DNA of 64,000 nt from Hyaloscypha bicolor E (Eukaryota > Ascomycota > Leotiomycetes > Helotiales > Hyaloscyphaceae), in contig NW_020194643.1 of NCBI RefSeq assembly GCF_002865645.1, positions 310,001-374,000 on the forward strand, in the 5' to 3' direction. The notes under the pieces were generated by a model. The model made no database searches, was not told the origin of the DNA, and saw only the letters and a program-made list of their open reading frames with translations. Below are positions 34,397 to 45,793 of this stretch, one piece after another; position 1 is the stretch's first letter; every line of letters starts with the position of its first letter. A program made the position numbers and the translations under genes.

Positions 34397-35845
34397 ATGG
34401 ATTGCAACGCCCCTGGAAGTAAGCGCGCTCTCGAATCCGACTCTGGCGAAGAAGTCGAAGGACCCGCACGAAAAAGACTAGATTCCAACACTACTGCCTC
34501 TAGTACTCTTCAAGCCTCACAATCATGGGGGACTTCTAGTCCGAATCCTGCAAATGAATTCGTTTGGGTTCTTGTACCACGATCCACGATTTGCGTTCCA
34601 CGTATGGGTCTTCATTCATCGTCGATGCTTCATACAACCGTGAACCGGGAGACGACAACTGGGTCTGGTATGCAGCCAAAGTTTCCACTGAACTGATAAT
34701 GTGCTGACTCTCGATTTCAAGGCCCAAGCAAGAATAACTCAAAGAATGAACCGCAGGCCCAGAAAGCGACGACGTCCCCCCGCAGTTGGGCCGCTTGCCA
34801 GACGGTTTTGAAGCAACAGTCTCAACACCGGATTTGGGTTGTCATCAGCACAACTCTACGCGGATCAAGGCCTATGAGTGAAGTGGAAGGGGTTTACTCG
34901 AGGATCGAACTTGCACAGCTCAAACGTCTGAAATTGGCGGAAGCAGACTTGCGGGCAGGAGTGCAGGTGGACTTCAACAACATCGAACTTCCTGCATCAA
35001 ACAGACTTATCTTGCCCGATTTAAAGGAGAAAAGAATTGGATTGCAGACTCTCTACAGCAATAAGGTCCTTTCAGGATCCGTCCATACAGTCATGTCCAC
35101 TCAGATTGTGGATGGAACTCCAATCGCCACGATCGAAGGCGTGTACGAGAACTTTGAAGACGCCCAGAATCGGCAAAATGAGATCAGAGATTGGTACATC
35201 GAGAACGTATCTAAGGAAGCCAAAACTTCTGGCTTCGAGATGTCACTTGACCACCGAGCTCACTACTATAGCATCCTAGGTCAGAACGACTTTTGCAACG
35301 CTGCATGGACAGGACCCAGAACCTGGCTTCCTCAAATGAGGAGTCAATACTACGATATTCCGCCAGGAGCAATGGTTTATGTTCGAACATTTGTCAATTC
35401 CATCGATGAAGCTGATGGGCTCTTGGCAGATCATCCCTTGCTACGAGCGGGTGTTCCCTTTCAAGGCAATCATATGCATTCAAGATTAGACCCAGGAAAT
35501 CCTGGCCGTGTTCATGTTTCAGCCGTTGCCAGTGGGGTGGGGTCTTCGTTCTCTTACCCAGCATCCATGAAGAGGCAGAGCAAGAAGACGGTAAATTGCC
35601 GTGGGTGCGGGTGTGGAGAGTACAACTGTGATTCATGCTGGTGTCAGTGCAACGATGACAACTGCGATAGTCCTCATCCTGAAAACCAATCTGAGGGTGA
35701 AGAGGATGACGAAGAGGATGACGAGGAAGGAGAAGAGAGCGGAGATGAGGCTGGAGATGACGAATCAACCGCGGCAATTCGTATCTTGGGTGTTGATTGC
35801 CATGGCTGTGGATGCGGCAACCCAAGATGCGGTTCATGCTATTGA
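34397..35845 (+). CDS. Cysteine-rich protein with two CX2CXCX4CX2C motifs, unknown function, possible frameshift
   Basis: The body 34729-35845 is open. Two motifs of identical spacing, CRGCGCGEYNCDSC (about 35597-35638) and CHGCGCGNPRCGSC (about 35800-35841), are separated by a very acidic Glu/Asp linker. The second ends at the stop codon. Such spacing suggests metal binding, but I know no matching domain. Upstream, repeated units resembling each other occur: IWVVISTTLRG...EGVYSRIE, VHTVMSTQIVDG...EGVYENFED and FVWVL..TTIHDL. The N-terminal exon (34397-34575) and the next piece (34576-34667) are both protein-like but need one extra base at about 34575 to join. With that base and an intron 34668-34728 the model closes at 462 residues. 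So either a sequencing error or a real one-base deletion exists. A shorter protein from 34808 is the conservative alternative. Confidence 0.6.
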
Positions 35846-36300
35846 ACCTTCTTCGCCCTCGAAAGTCTCGTCGAGAACTTCGATTGATCTAGCAGCAAAG
35901 GATAAATCCAAATTACCCGGCCGACAGGCAACGAACTTTTCCTCTCATGCCATGAATGCTGTACCTTTCATGGGGTTCTCTTGTTCCTGAATGGCAGTTC
36001 TAAAGAAGGGGCAGAGGGTCAGATTTGGAAGCTTATGAAAGGTGGCCGGTGATGCGTCGTGTGGATTCGGGTAATTAATATATTTTCGATGTGGATGAAC
36101 TTTTTATACGCGAGGCGAGGATATAAATAGATGCGTGCGGCTGGGGAAAGGGGGGGCTTTGGATTTGGATGGGATATGTAAATGTTTGATGCTCTTGAAT
36201 AATTGAATTACATAGTCCACAATTCGTTGGTAGAAGGTATTGTTGCCCATTCCATATCATTGCTTCACAGATTACTCCGCATCTGCCCCAAAGCTCCCGA
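35846..36300. other. Convergent 3' intergenic region
   Basis: It lies between the 3' ends of the cysteine-rich gene (plus) and the sedolisin gene (minus). No coding signal. Confidence 0.5.
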
Positions 36301-38761
36301 TCATGGCAACAGAAGCCAAGTTGCGAGCATCTTGGGGAAGTTTGGAGTCCCTAGTCCCGTCACAGGATCCCACCCACTAACCGCCGTGAACCCCGGGGTA
36401 CCACATCCCTGGTTTCCCCCAGAAGTAATATCATTAAAGATCTGCGGATACTTATAAATCGTTGGGTTGATAAACCCTACCGAACTCTTCCCCACATTTA
36501 ACCTCGCGGCATTGACAAGCGTCATGATACTCCCAAAGGTCGGGGAACTGGCACTTGTTCCGTAGACGTACTCGAATTCGCCGTCGATAGCTATCACGTA
36601 GTTGACGCCATTGGCTGAGACATCAGGGAGACCGCGGGATGTTTGGGAGGTATTGTACTGAGCGGAGGTATAGGGAGGCTTGTGTTGGGCGAAGTAAGTT
36701 TTGATTGCTGATTTCTGGTAGTCTGGGACTGCGACTATCAACGAATTAGCAACATATTTTTTTACGAGGAGAGAGACGGGAGCGAGCCGGGGGCATGAAA
36801 CACCTCCCGGCAAGTGAGGTAAGGAGCTCGGGATACGGGGCAAAGAAATAGACTGCTTACAGACGTTGGAGAAACCGCCGCCTGAATAGATTACGCTTTC
36901 GGCTGCTTCTTCGGGTTGGGTCACAGAGGCACCGGGTTTGACTTGAGTCGCGCCGACGGAGGTGATGTCTTGGATGTGTTAGTACGTGTTGTTTCAATTG
37001 AAGGAGAGGGCAAGAGCTTACATGGACAGGTACCCGGAAAAGATGGGTTGAACATTCCCGAAGTGCCGTTATTGTAAACTCCAGTTATGGGGTCAATACA
37101 CTGGCCACCATTCCCAGCGACCCCGTAGTCTCCTGACGAGTACAAGAAAGTCACTCCTTGAAGCCCGAGTTTCAAATACTCATTGCATTGACGCATCTCA
37201 TAGAACGGCGTGAGATCTGCCTCGTTGTATGCGTATGATGTCGAGATGACTTTGGTCGCAGCAAATCCACCGCAATTCTCAGGTCCCTTGTATACTCCAT
37301 AGCCAGTGCCGTACGGATCTGGGTAGACACCGTCCTGAGTTGGGTCGTCGCCGCCATCGTACGTACAGTAGCTTCCATCGATTGCATCGAGGAAGTTGTT
37401 GAACGACGCTCCTTCAAGGAGATCGCCGACTTGATATAAGGTGACCTTTTGAGGGTAGACGAGAGTCATGCCATATTCTAGGTCAAGATCCTGCGAATTA
37501 TTAGTATACGTCAGAGAGTAGAACATGAGAGACTCACAGATTCTCCGTTGTAATTAAAGGATTCGACCTCAGTTTGAAGAAGCCCGCCATCGATAGAATC
37601 AAAGATTGGTCGTTGTCCCACCTGAGATGGAGAGAAGTTCCTGAAAAACATGTCCAAATCGCCCGGGAGGTATGCTTGCGGGGTATATTCCACAATTCCG
37701 TACGAGTCCGAGGGTTGCCAGTTAGCTAGATTGCTTGCAGAAAATAATTGTACACAGTCCACGCAAAACATTGGGGCGGCAGAGAAGACAGGATGAAGGG
37801 TCAGGCTTACTCTTAGAACTCAGAGGGAAGTTGGGAGGGAATTCGTACAATGCACGAAGACAATCCGGAACAATGGACACATCGCAATTCTCCAATTCAT
37901 TAATGAGGTTCGAGATCTTGCCACCGCTCTTAGGAAGAGACTTGTCGCCGGGAGATCCGATAGAATGTCCGATTCCTGGTACCACATTATGACCTGTGGT
38001 AGATGTCTGGCGTTTTGCGATGGTGATTTCGTCCTCGCTCAATGTACGGCGCTTCTTGGGATTTTCAACTTTGGCATCGAAATGTACTGTTGGAGTAATG
38101 AAGTCAATGTGTTTCTTGATATCTTCAGGCAGGCTGTACTCTTCGCAGGCAACGTGAGGCTGGCCAGTACTCTCATGCGTGTACTCAAAGTACTGAGTGC
38201 TTAATAGACCCTCTGCTTCGGAGACTGTTGCATCAAAATGCAGCCAACTCAGACTCTGGGATTGCTTGACACGCTCTGCCGAAATCCCGTGTTCGGCAAG
38301 CCAATCGAGGACAGATGAGTAGCTCTCCTGGCTTGGGGCAAACGCCTCTGCCACCTGCTTCGCAGACCACTAGGCATTCCGCAGTCAGCATTGGTTTGCC
38401 AGTAAATATAAATGTATCCCCCCTGCGTAGACTCCCAGAAAGGAGATCTATCAAATGTCTCATATCTCGCAGGACATCTGAATCGGAGAGATAAAAAGGA
38501 GGCTATGCATACATGTTTGCCGTAATTAGGAGACTCTGGATGAGAGACGTCCATGAGGAATTCGTCGGCTCGATCCAAGTTGCTTTGGGTGAGCGCAATT
38601 CGCATTGGCAAATGTGAATCGCCATGTATCTTTGCACTTCTCTTCCACTGGGCTGGCATTCTCTCTCGGCGCTCATGGACGACCTGGCGCTTTGAGTTGG
38701 CTGTTGGAGCAGCAATTGCCGCAGTCAAAAGACTACAGACAGCAATGAGAGAAAAATGCAT
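36301..38761 (-). CDS. Secreted sedolisin-family serine protease (tripeptidyl-peptidase, S53)
   Basis: Six exons: 38513-38761, 37811-38369, 37538-37725, 37022-37490, 36861-36968 and 36301-36734. Introns are 47-143 bp, all in phase; total 668 residues. A signal peptide (MHFSLIAVCSLLTAAIAA) and a pro-domain of about 230 residues (HPESPNYGKH, then WSAKQVAEAFAPS) precede the catalytic domain. The S53 catalytic set is complete: Glu331 and Asp335 in ESDLDLEY, oxyanion Asp453 in SSGDYGVAG, and Ser585 in YGTSASSP. The calcium-site region with DITSGGNQGC and GWDPVTGLGTPNF closes the protein. Known role: acid-active extracellular proteases that remove tripeptides or act as endopeptidases, autoactivated by losing the propeptide. 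The gene appears functional. Confidence 0.94.
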
Positions 38762-40115
38762 GATTGGACGCTTGAAAGGGCGGTCTGCTCTGCTTTCTTG
38801 GGGAGAGGGGGACTACCCACTTATAGGATTATAATAGTTCAGATAATAGCTCATTCTCACCGCAGCAGACATGGGCTTCTGGTGATATCTCCGCTATCAG
38901 AGAAGGCTACGGCTACGGACGGCGTGCGCAAGGCTAGAAATGCAGTGTGGGCTATTGATCGTGACATCCATGATCCATCCAGGGTCCTGTCCACTCCGAG
39001 AGATGTTTATTCGGGAGGCTCCATTGAAAGCAGTTAGACGAAGCGCATACCCCGCGCAGGGGGCCGTGCTCCTCCAATGAAGTTGGTGTTCCTGGTTGTC
39101 GATCTATCTGGCATCAACGGAGGAAGAAAGCTTGGTGCTAGCAACCTGCCAATTGCGGCCTAGCCGGCCAAGTAAGGCGGATTGAGCTGGCCATAGCGTA
39201 CATAGTCTCCTGCATATGCTTGTCATGCGCAAGAGGTGCAAGTGGACGAAACATGCATCAATCCCACAGCTCAGAGACCTTCAAGCAGCATTGTCAAGAA
39301 TGTGTCCGAAAACAGAAGTTCGATGCTGACTTCAGACCGCTTGGTCCTCGTGATCGTCACTTTGGTTTCCCAGGTTGATCATGTCAAAGTGAGCACAATT
39401 TTCCATCCCAATCTCGACACACTTGTAGAAAGATGGGTATGCCGGTATGCAGGCAGAGTTGTCGAAATATCGGTTGCACTTCCTAGCGAGCGAGGCAAGC
39501 CTCAAGCCTCTGGCGCTCCGCCCCTGTTGACCATCTTGCTTGGCCAAAGCCGGCAGTCAGCGATGTTGGCAGACATCGAGCCTTGAGGCGGAGTGTAGAT
39601 CCGCGATTGGAGGAAACCAGGATCAGGATCCTGCTGAAAACGGAACAGTGTAGGAAGTAAATGGTGAAGGAAATCTAGCCACTATTCAGTGATGCCTGAG
39701 AATTGATATGCTGTACGGATCGTATGGACATCAAGGAGAGGCTCAATCGACGTATTATCGGACTTGAACAGAAACTGTGATCGGCTTTGGACACAAAAAT
39801 GTTGCCCGTATCATTTTTGCAGAGTCGGGACTCCGAACGCTCTGGATATCTAGCGCGATTAGATGAAAGTGAAGGAAGGAAGTGTGGGGTCGCCTAAAAA
39901 TTGGGGTCGTGGCTTTTTCGCTGAGATTAGAGTTAGGCGTCAAATCACGTGACCTAAAGCTATATCTCAGCCTCGTAGCCTCCATCTTCAACCTTTCCTA
40001 CAATCGCGATGTCGAAGAGAAGGTGCGCACAAAATTTCCCCAACCATTCCAAACCCTCCCCAGTTGATATATTAACAAATCCAGGACATCACAACCACAC
40101 GAGCCGCGAGCCGAA
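38762..40115. other. Divergent intergenic region, 1.35 kb
   Basis: It holds the promoters of the sedolisin (minus) and OGFr (plus) genes. The ORFs here (for example 39236-39586 plus, 39332-39547 minus) match nothing. Confidence 0.45.
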
Positions 40116-41124
40116 ATGAGCTTCTTCAGTCGCCGCCCAACAGGCCCCTCCGCCTCGTCTTTGATCTCCTTCTACGAAGGCACAGGCCGTGATCACCGAG
40201 GAAGAAGGTTGTCCCAGATTCTGCAGTGGAGTGCCGACAGACTCGAGTCATCTCACGACTACATCCAGACTCTGTTCCCTCTGCCAGAGGAATCGGGAGT
40301 CAACTGGGACGCGCCAATCATCGACCGCCAAGTCTTCGAAGCCTTTCGTTCTCGTATGGAGCTAAGAGGACGATTGCGAGATTCTTTCCAGAAGATACTT
40401 TGGTTCTACGGGTTCAAGTTAAGCTACGAGAATGGAGAGGTCAAGGTAGGCAGATCACCTCTTGGCTTCGATAATTGGAACTGATTGCAAGCAGGTCGGC
40501 AAAGGAGACAATTATGATGAGCATTCCGAGAATTGGGACACCAGATTCGATCACAACCACCTCCGAATTACCAGAATCATCCGCTGCCTCCGTGTGCTCG
40601 GTTTTGAAGATGAAGCAAAGGCGTTTCACAAGACTCTCGAAGCAACGACGATGAAAGTCAGTTATCGATCACGTGAATTCTGGCGAAGAGCTGCGGAGAG
40701 GGCTCTGAACTTGCGTCCGGATCTGGATATATATGATGAAGATGATACGACCATTGGACCAGATTTCTTGCGCGAGTTTGAGATTGCGAGGCAGGCAAAA
40801 TTGGCGGCAGCAGGCAAGCGAACGGATCCACAAGATGGAGCTGGATCGCAAGTTGTCGATGAACGGGAAGGGGAGAAGGAGGAGAAGAAAGGATTGTTCG
40901 ACGATTCCGAGGATGAAGAAGCTCCTAATGAGCGTGAGCAATCGGGATTGCAAGCTGCCGATGAACGCCATGAGGTGCAGGAGTGGAAAGGGTTTGCAGA
41001 TGACGAAAATACTTCTGGCAAGCCAGATCAATCCGGACTGGAGAACTTGAAGGACAATGAGGCTGTAGAGGAGGTGAAGAAAGATTTAAGGAGAACGGAC
41101 AATACTGCCACTGCTCCAAATTAG
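40116..41124 (+). CDS. OGFr conserved-domain protein
   Basis: Exons 40116-40445 and 40495-41124 (intron 49 bp, phase 0) give 319 residues. Residues about 15-180 match the opioid-growth-factor-receptor N-terminal domain (OGFr_N): FYEGTGRDHRGRRLSQILQW, DYIQTLFPLPEESGVNWDAP, then NHLRITRIIRCLRVLGFEDE after the splice and FWRRAAERALN. The domain occurs in many fungi and bacteria despite the name and has no established biochemical role. The C-terminal third is an acidic Glu/Asp/Lys-rich tail with imperfect repeats around KGLFDDSEDEE, EWKGFADDENTSGK and VKKDLRRTDN. The splice restores the domain exactly, so the model is well supported. Confidence 0.88.
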
Positions 41125-41765
41125 TCGGTTCTGGAGAGTATGCAGGGCATTAAAGGCAATAAGATCACCAACAACATGAAGGACGAGGATTTGACATCCT
41201 GGAGAGGGCATAGGGCGCACAACCAAGCGGATCCTGACTTGGGCGTGGGCATTGACACCACGCGGAGATACTTTATTCGGGAACGATACCCATGGCTGCT
41301 TCGCTTACAGAGACTAAATAGAATTTGCACTTCTTCTCCCGCCCTCCGCAAACGGTGTCGGAGAGTTTTATTCTGCTGTCCTTACATCTCTTTATTTACT
41401 GATATTCTAGATTTCAGCGTTCAATTCAACGCTTTTCTTAGAATGAGAAAAGGGTACGTCGCTGCGAACTGCGTCTAAAGCCTACGCTAATATGCCTTAT
41501 TGCTGTCACTTATTGATGCTTTCACACTGTTCTGTACCCCCCGAATTTCCTGGACCCCTAAGGTATTCCTCGAAGCGAAGCCCACGTGACTTATGTTTCA
41601 ATCAAATGGTCTCGTTTTTGCTTTCCTTTTTTTGCCTTATGCACTCCTATGATAAGTGCATCACAGTGTGGCCATATCTTTTTGTGATCTTTTCAACTTG
41701 GATACTGGTATCTATGTATTATTCTCTGTTAGAAGCATAAATTACTGATAACGTATGCCCATATG
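41125..41765. other. Intergenic, no gene recognised
   Basis: Likely 3' flank of the OGFr gene. Only short ORFs without family resemblance. Confidence 0.4.
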
Positions 41766-42110
41766 TCAACGCCATACAATTAGCATAACAAGTCGCCGTC
41801 CCGCTCCAGTGGGGAGGGAAGCCCGATGCCAATAATTCAAGCTCAAGAAACGGAGCTACAATTGGCCTTGGTGCGGCTCTTGGAGTGGCAGTCATTGCAT
41901 TGCCAGTCGTGAGCTTGTTCCTATGAAGGGGGGCGAGAAAGGGATCAAAGCCCATCGCCGAGCTTGACCATCATTCTCAGGGTCATTACCTGATCCAATG
42001 CTTGGCTATCCTGCTCAATTACAGAGCCCTGGGTTCCGGCATGAGGTTTCAGCGGAGGTCTCGGAGATAAGACCTGTCGAGATGGATGGAAGAGTTGACT
42101 ATCGAAACTG
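41766..42110 (+). pseudogene. C-terminal remnant of a Ser-rich single-pass membrane protein
   Basis: An open piece, NNSSSRNGATIGLGAALGVA, runs into a hydrophobic helix (VIALPVVSLFL) that hits a TGA. It continues in frame as a basic patch and PIAELDHHSQ. After a one-base frame change it reads LGYPAQLQSPGFRHEVSAE and VSEIRPVEMDG. This juxtamembrane glycine helix, KPIAELD motif and Pro/Tyr-rich tail ending in VEMD are typical of fungal surface proteins with a serine-rich ectodomain (WSC- or mucin-like). No ectodomain is left upstream, so this is a decayed fragment. Confidence 0.6.
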
Positions 42111-42715
42111 ACCAGAGATGGAAGAGATGGATGGTGAAGATTGGAAAGATGGGAGCCAGTCCGAAGAAACGCGGCACGTTAATTTTATATTCTTTGTCAG
42201 TAAGACCAATTGTATTGGCCTCAAAGCTACCACCACTCATCCACGTCTCCAACTGTCCCCAGACTCTCATTCCTTCAGGATAACCCTCGATGAGGTGGCA
42301 TGCATCTTGAATGCGATGGGTGGGTCGAGAAATCTTGCTAACGTGGAGAAGACCGGATGGGGCAAATATCCAAACTTTGAAATGTGATCCAGGACGGAGA
42401 GAAATGTGGTGTCAAGGGCTCCCCGGGAACTGGTGTTGTGGGGTGCCATTGAATTAGAAAGTACTCATTGTGTTTTCAGATAATACAATTTGTCACCGAA
42501 AGTTTTCGAAATGCACAGTCAAAATTGCTTCTTATCTCCATTACATCCCCATATCCCTCTTGCATCAAGTATCCCTCCATTCACTTCCATCACTTGCCTG
42601 TATCTCCACCCAGTCGATCACTGCAATAGCCCCATGCCTCACGCCCCCCAACCCGGAAGTCTAGATCTCCACGCCTGGTCCTCCATCATTCATGGCATCT
42701 GCAAATAATTAGCAT
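42111..42715. other. Intergenic, no gene recognised
   Basis: Only short ORFs. Contains GATGGAAGAG-type purine repeats near 42080-42150 but no coding sequence I can identify. Confidence 0.4.
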
Positions 42716-42973
42716 CTATCTCATCTTTCGGATAGTGTATCCCAACTCACTTTGCTCGGTGCTATGTTCACGACGTCTCTTCAACGCAGTGATAGCCAAG
42801 ATTGCGCCAGGAAACCCTAACATTACAGCCAAAAGCCCAAACACAAGTCCATAGATAGTGGCAGCGTTCCATTGTTCTTGTGGGTTGGCAGATGCTAGGA
42901 GGGGAGTTGAGGACGCCATGAGATTTTTGGTGGCGGCGATGGGCAGTGTTTGATTGAGTAGCGAGGCTGGCAT
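42716..42973 (-). CDS. Small single-pass membrane protein, 85 residues
   Basis: The ORF from ATG 42973 reads MPASLLNQTLPIAATKN and contains one strong transmembrane helix (about residues 39-63, ATIYGLVFGLLAVMLGFPGA and onward). A KRRRE stop-transfer signal and a short cytoplasmic tail follow. An upstream in-frame ATG at 43093 would add 40 hydrophobic residues and is possible. No known domain; function unknown. The pattern (short Ser/Thr-rich luminal part, helix, basic tail) resembles other small ORFs and remnants in this region. It could be a real gene or the last piece of a lost one. Confidence 0.5.
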   Translation of the reverse strand: MPASLLNQTLPIAATKNLMASSTPLLASANPQEQWNAATIYGLVFGLLAVMLGFPGAILAITALKRRREHSTEQSELGYTIRKMR

Positions 42974-44097
42974 TTCAATGCAATGCAGGAATACAGAACT
43001 TTGCAGAAGTAGTGCCGATAGCAGAAAAGGAGGATGTGTAAGCTGAGGCTTGTTTTCAAGGAATAGAAAGAAGATGCGTGTAGGTTTCGACAAGCAAAAA
43101 AGTTGGGAGAAGAGAGGAAGAAACTAGAGAACAGAGAGGAAGAGGCCATTATATCTTGCTTCGAGGCACGGATTCGTCGGTCAAGGCTAACTACCAGCAC
43201 AAGATATCGAGATTTAATTGATACTCAATCGTTAGTATCTTTCATAACTGCCCCTGGCACAGCCCAAACCTGACTCAGCGGTGTTGTATGCTTGGGATTG
43301 GAGCAGCCTATGTTTGGCTCTCCCAGATTTCGGCACAGAACAGCTTGCTGCTTGCTGCCTCACCTGCCGAGTCGGAAACGATAAAGTATCAATTGTTTGG
43401 GGAACCTTCGAAAGAATACGACTTCGTACAGGGATATGTCGTCACAGGCCGTTGACTCTCGCGCCTCGACAATCCCCCTTGCTTCCCAAAGTGCGAAACA
43501 CAGGAGGTTGGTTGGGCAGCCCGGCTACTTGGGGATATTGATAAAATGTCGATTTAGTATCAATTTAGTATCAATTTATGAGTGGCTCGCTTCAGCCCGA
43601 CAACTAGGCGGATCTCGACTTGCCCTATAAATATTGTATCAATTCCCGCCTTCTTGCCCTCCAACATGGCATATCTCTGACTTTGAAATTTCTGTATTTC
43701 ACCGAGGCTACAATCAGTTCGGCGATTTCTGCGGGAGACTGCGAGGCTGTTGCAAGGATGCCTTGTGGCAATCATGATCATGAACACCCTCTTTGGCCAC
43801 AGCAAGGAACGCACCAGTTTGTTATCGAAGCTTGCGAGAACCATTGTGGATGGTGCAACTATCGAACGAAAAGTGCGAACAATCTTCGAGTAGTGAGTCA
43901 TTTCCCTCCCTGGAGACCATTCATTCATACGCCTTTGATCCATCGACTCACAACCCGCTAGCATGCTAACCGTCACGTGAAAAATGAAACGACGCTCAGG
44001 GGAATTACCATAGTGAGAGGGAAAGCGGGGAGGAAGAGGGTGTAAGTTTTCTCCTTCCCATACAGTCCATCAGATCCTGACGATAGATTCCAGGCAG
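42974..44097. other. Intergenic, no gene recognised
   Basis: ORFs at 43281-43541 and 43560-43961 match nothing. Contains a short tandem repeat at 43552-43578. Confidence 0.4.
43552..43578. repeat. Short tandem repeat of ATTTAGTATCA
   Basis: Two full 11-bp units (ATTTAGTATCA) plus a partial third in direct tandem. Confidence 0.75.
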
Positions 44098-45793
44098 ATG
44101 GCCAGACGACGATTCCCTGCATCAGGAGCTCCCAATGACAACCTCAGTCGGTCGACATCCGTTAGGCGTTCAGACGAAGGGATGAATCCTGACGAGTCAG
44201 ACGGAGGCGGCTTCGATCCAAGCCCAGTTTTCCTCCCAGGCCGCTCTGAAAGTCCAGCTCCATCCCATCCTGCTCCCTTGGAATTGATGCCGGAAAGCCG
44301 AAATCCCCCCTGGACACTTAATCCACAAGCTAGAAATTTCGGAAGTCCAGAGTCCAGTGCGAAAGAGCTCATTATCTATCATGTTTTGAGACCCCTGGTC
44401 AATACACAGTCCTTGCGAGACTTCCATCAACTTGTACGAGATTGTACGAGAAGAATGGAGACGAAAGAGTTCATTTGTCTCCGTGATCTTGAGAGAACTT
44501 TGATTTTAGAGTCATGGAATGTCAGTATTCTCTTGCCCAATATTATCCAAAGATTCGCTGACTAGATCTCCTGAAACGAGATCACCGCTAGTGTGAACTC
44601 ACGACCCGAATTCTTGCACACGATGATCCATTGTGTCAAGGCGACAGTGCCACTTTTGAGCGAAGACGCACTGGTCCGTCAAGGCGATCGACCCTATGAT
44701 GAGAGATATTTCACCATCTACAAGGAGGTGACGAACGCATGGGCCATAGGAACTGCAGGAGAAACTGTCGATCTCTCAATCGCAAACAAATACTAGCAAC
44801 GTACGTGAGATCGCATTTTCCTACTGCAGGACAGTCTAGACTAACCATAAGTTCAAATAGAGCGCAGCATCCAGTACTGTTAGGGAAGAGTTTTGCATAG
44901 CTGAATTCTCCCTTATAGCGAGATTTATCGATCATCAAATATATCTCCACGGAATTAAACGCGGAAAATCATGTGGCTGCTGTCCTTTGCGGTTTCAACT
45001 TTGGTAAAGGCTCAAGCACTGTTACGAATACCTCGAACTCAGTGGCATCGAATCAGATACAAGAACAGCTACTGAGACCTAAGAGTAATGGTATCACAGC
45101 ATCCAGATCAATTTCATCCGAGCAGCAGATACATGAGACATTTGGGCAAAAAGACATGATTACCATTGATCGAGGTTCTAGTGTAGGACGAGCACCAAGA
45201 CACGGAGTTGATGCAGCGTAGCCCATATCCATGCAGAATCCATCTGTCCCGGATAGCATTGGTATACTAGCTTCAGACATAATTTCCCCAACGTTGCCTC
45301 AGGGACGGTGCTTTGAAAGTACCAAGCGATCCTCAGCATGGTAATCCTCCTTACTTCCTCGTTTCTTCATTGATACCTAAATCATTTGGGCAGGTTCTTC
45401 AGCAATATATACAATAACACAGGGCATACATGTCGACCGGCCGAAGCTGCACGCCTATTTGAACGCACTCTTGAAACTATACAGCGGCAGCAGCAGCAGC
45501 ACGCTTCAGATACAAAGCCATTGAAAGCCCGAATTCACCACTCGGCGACTCACAACGGACTGTGTTCACGAGGACTTGGAGAGAAGGAAAAAGCAACACC
45601 GCTGAGAACGCATCAATCCAACACAACTAAGGCAGTGGATAGGATGAATGGGAGGCACTTCAGGCAAAAGTTTTGTGGTTCCATTCAGCCCTGTAACTGG
45701 GGCATGCACTCCAGTGAAAGCTGCTTTAGGGGTAAAAGCAAACAAACACTTCACAACCCAATGTTCTATTTCAAAGAAGACGAGCCTCCTTGA
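44098..45793 (+). pseudogene. Broken multi-exon gene of an unidentified fungal family
   Basis: Exon 1 (44098-44520) encodes 141 residues: a Pro/Ser-rich, disordered start and a helical part (KELIIYHVLRPLVNTQSL, LVRDCTRRMETKEFICLRDL). A 45-bp intron (GTCAGT..TAG) leads to a second exon from 44566. That exon has a TGA at codon 3 (44572-44574) but is otherwise open in the same frame to 44796 and carries PEFLHTMIHCVKATVPLLSE and DRPYDERYFTIYKEV. Both parts look like one conserved all-helical domain, faintly like an RGS fold, though I cannot name it. Further open pieces in the same direction, 44973-45221 and a Gln-rich one at 45386-45793 that shifts frame near 45650, could be later exons. The internal stop and frame change argue for a pseudogene. 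Confidence 0.45.
45482..45502. repeat. CAG microsatellite
   Basis: CAGCGGCAGCAGCAGCAGCA, read as a Gln tract in the surrounding open piece. Confidence 0.75.
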
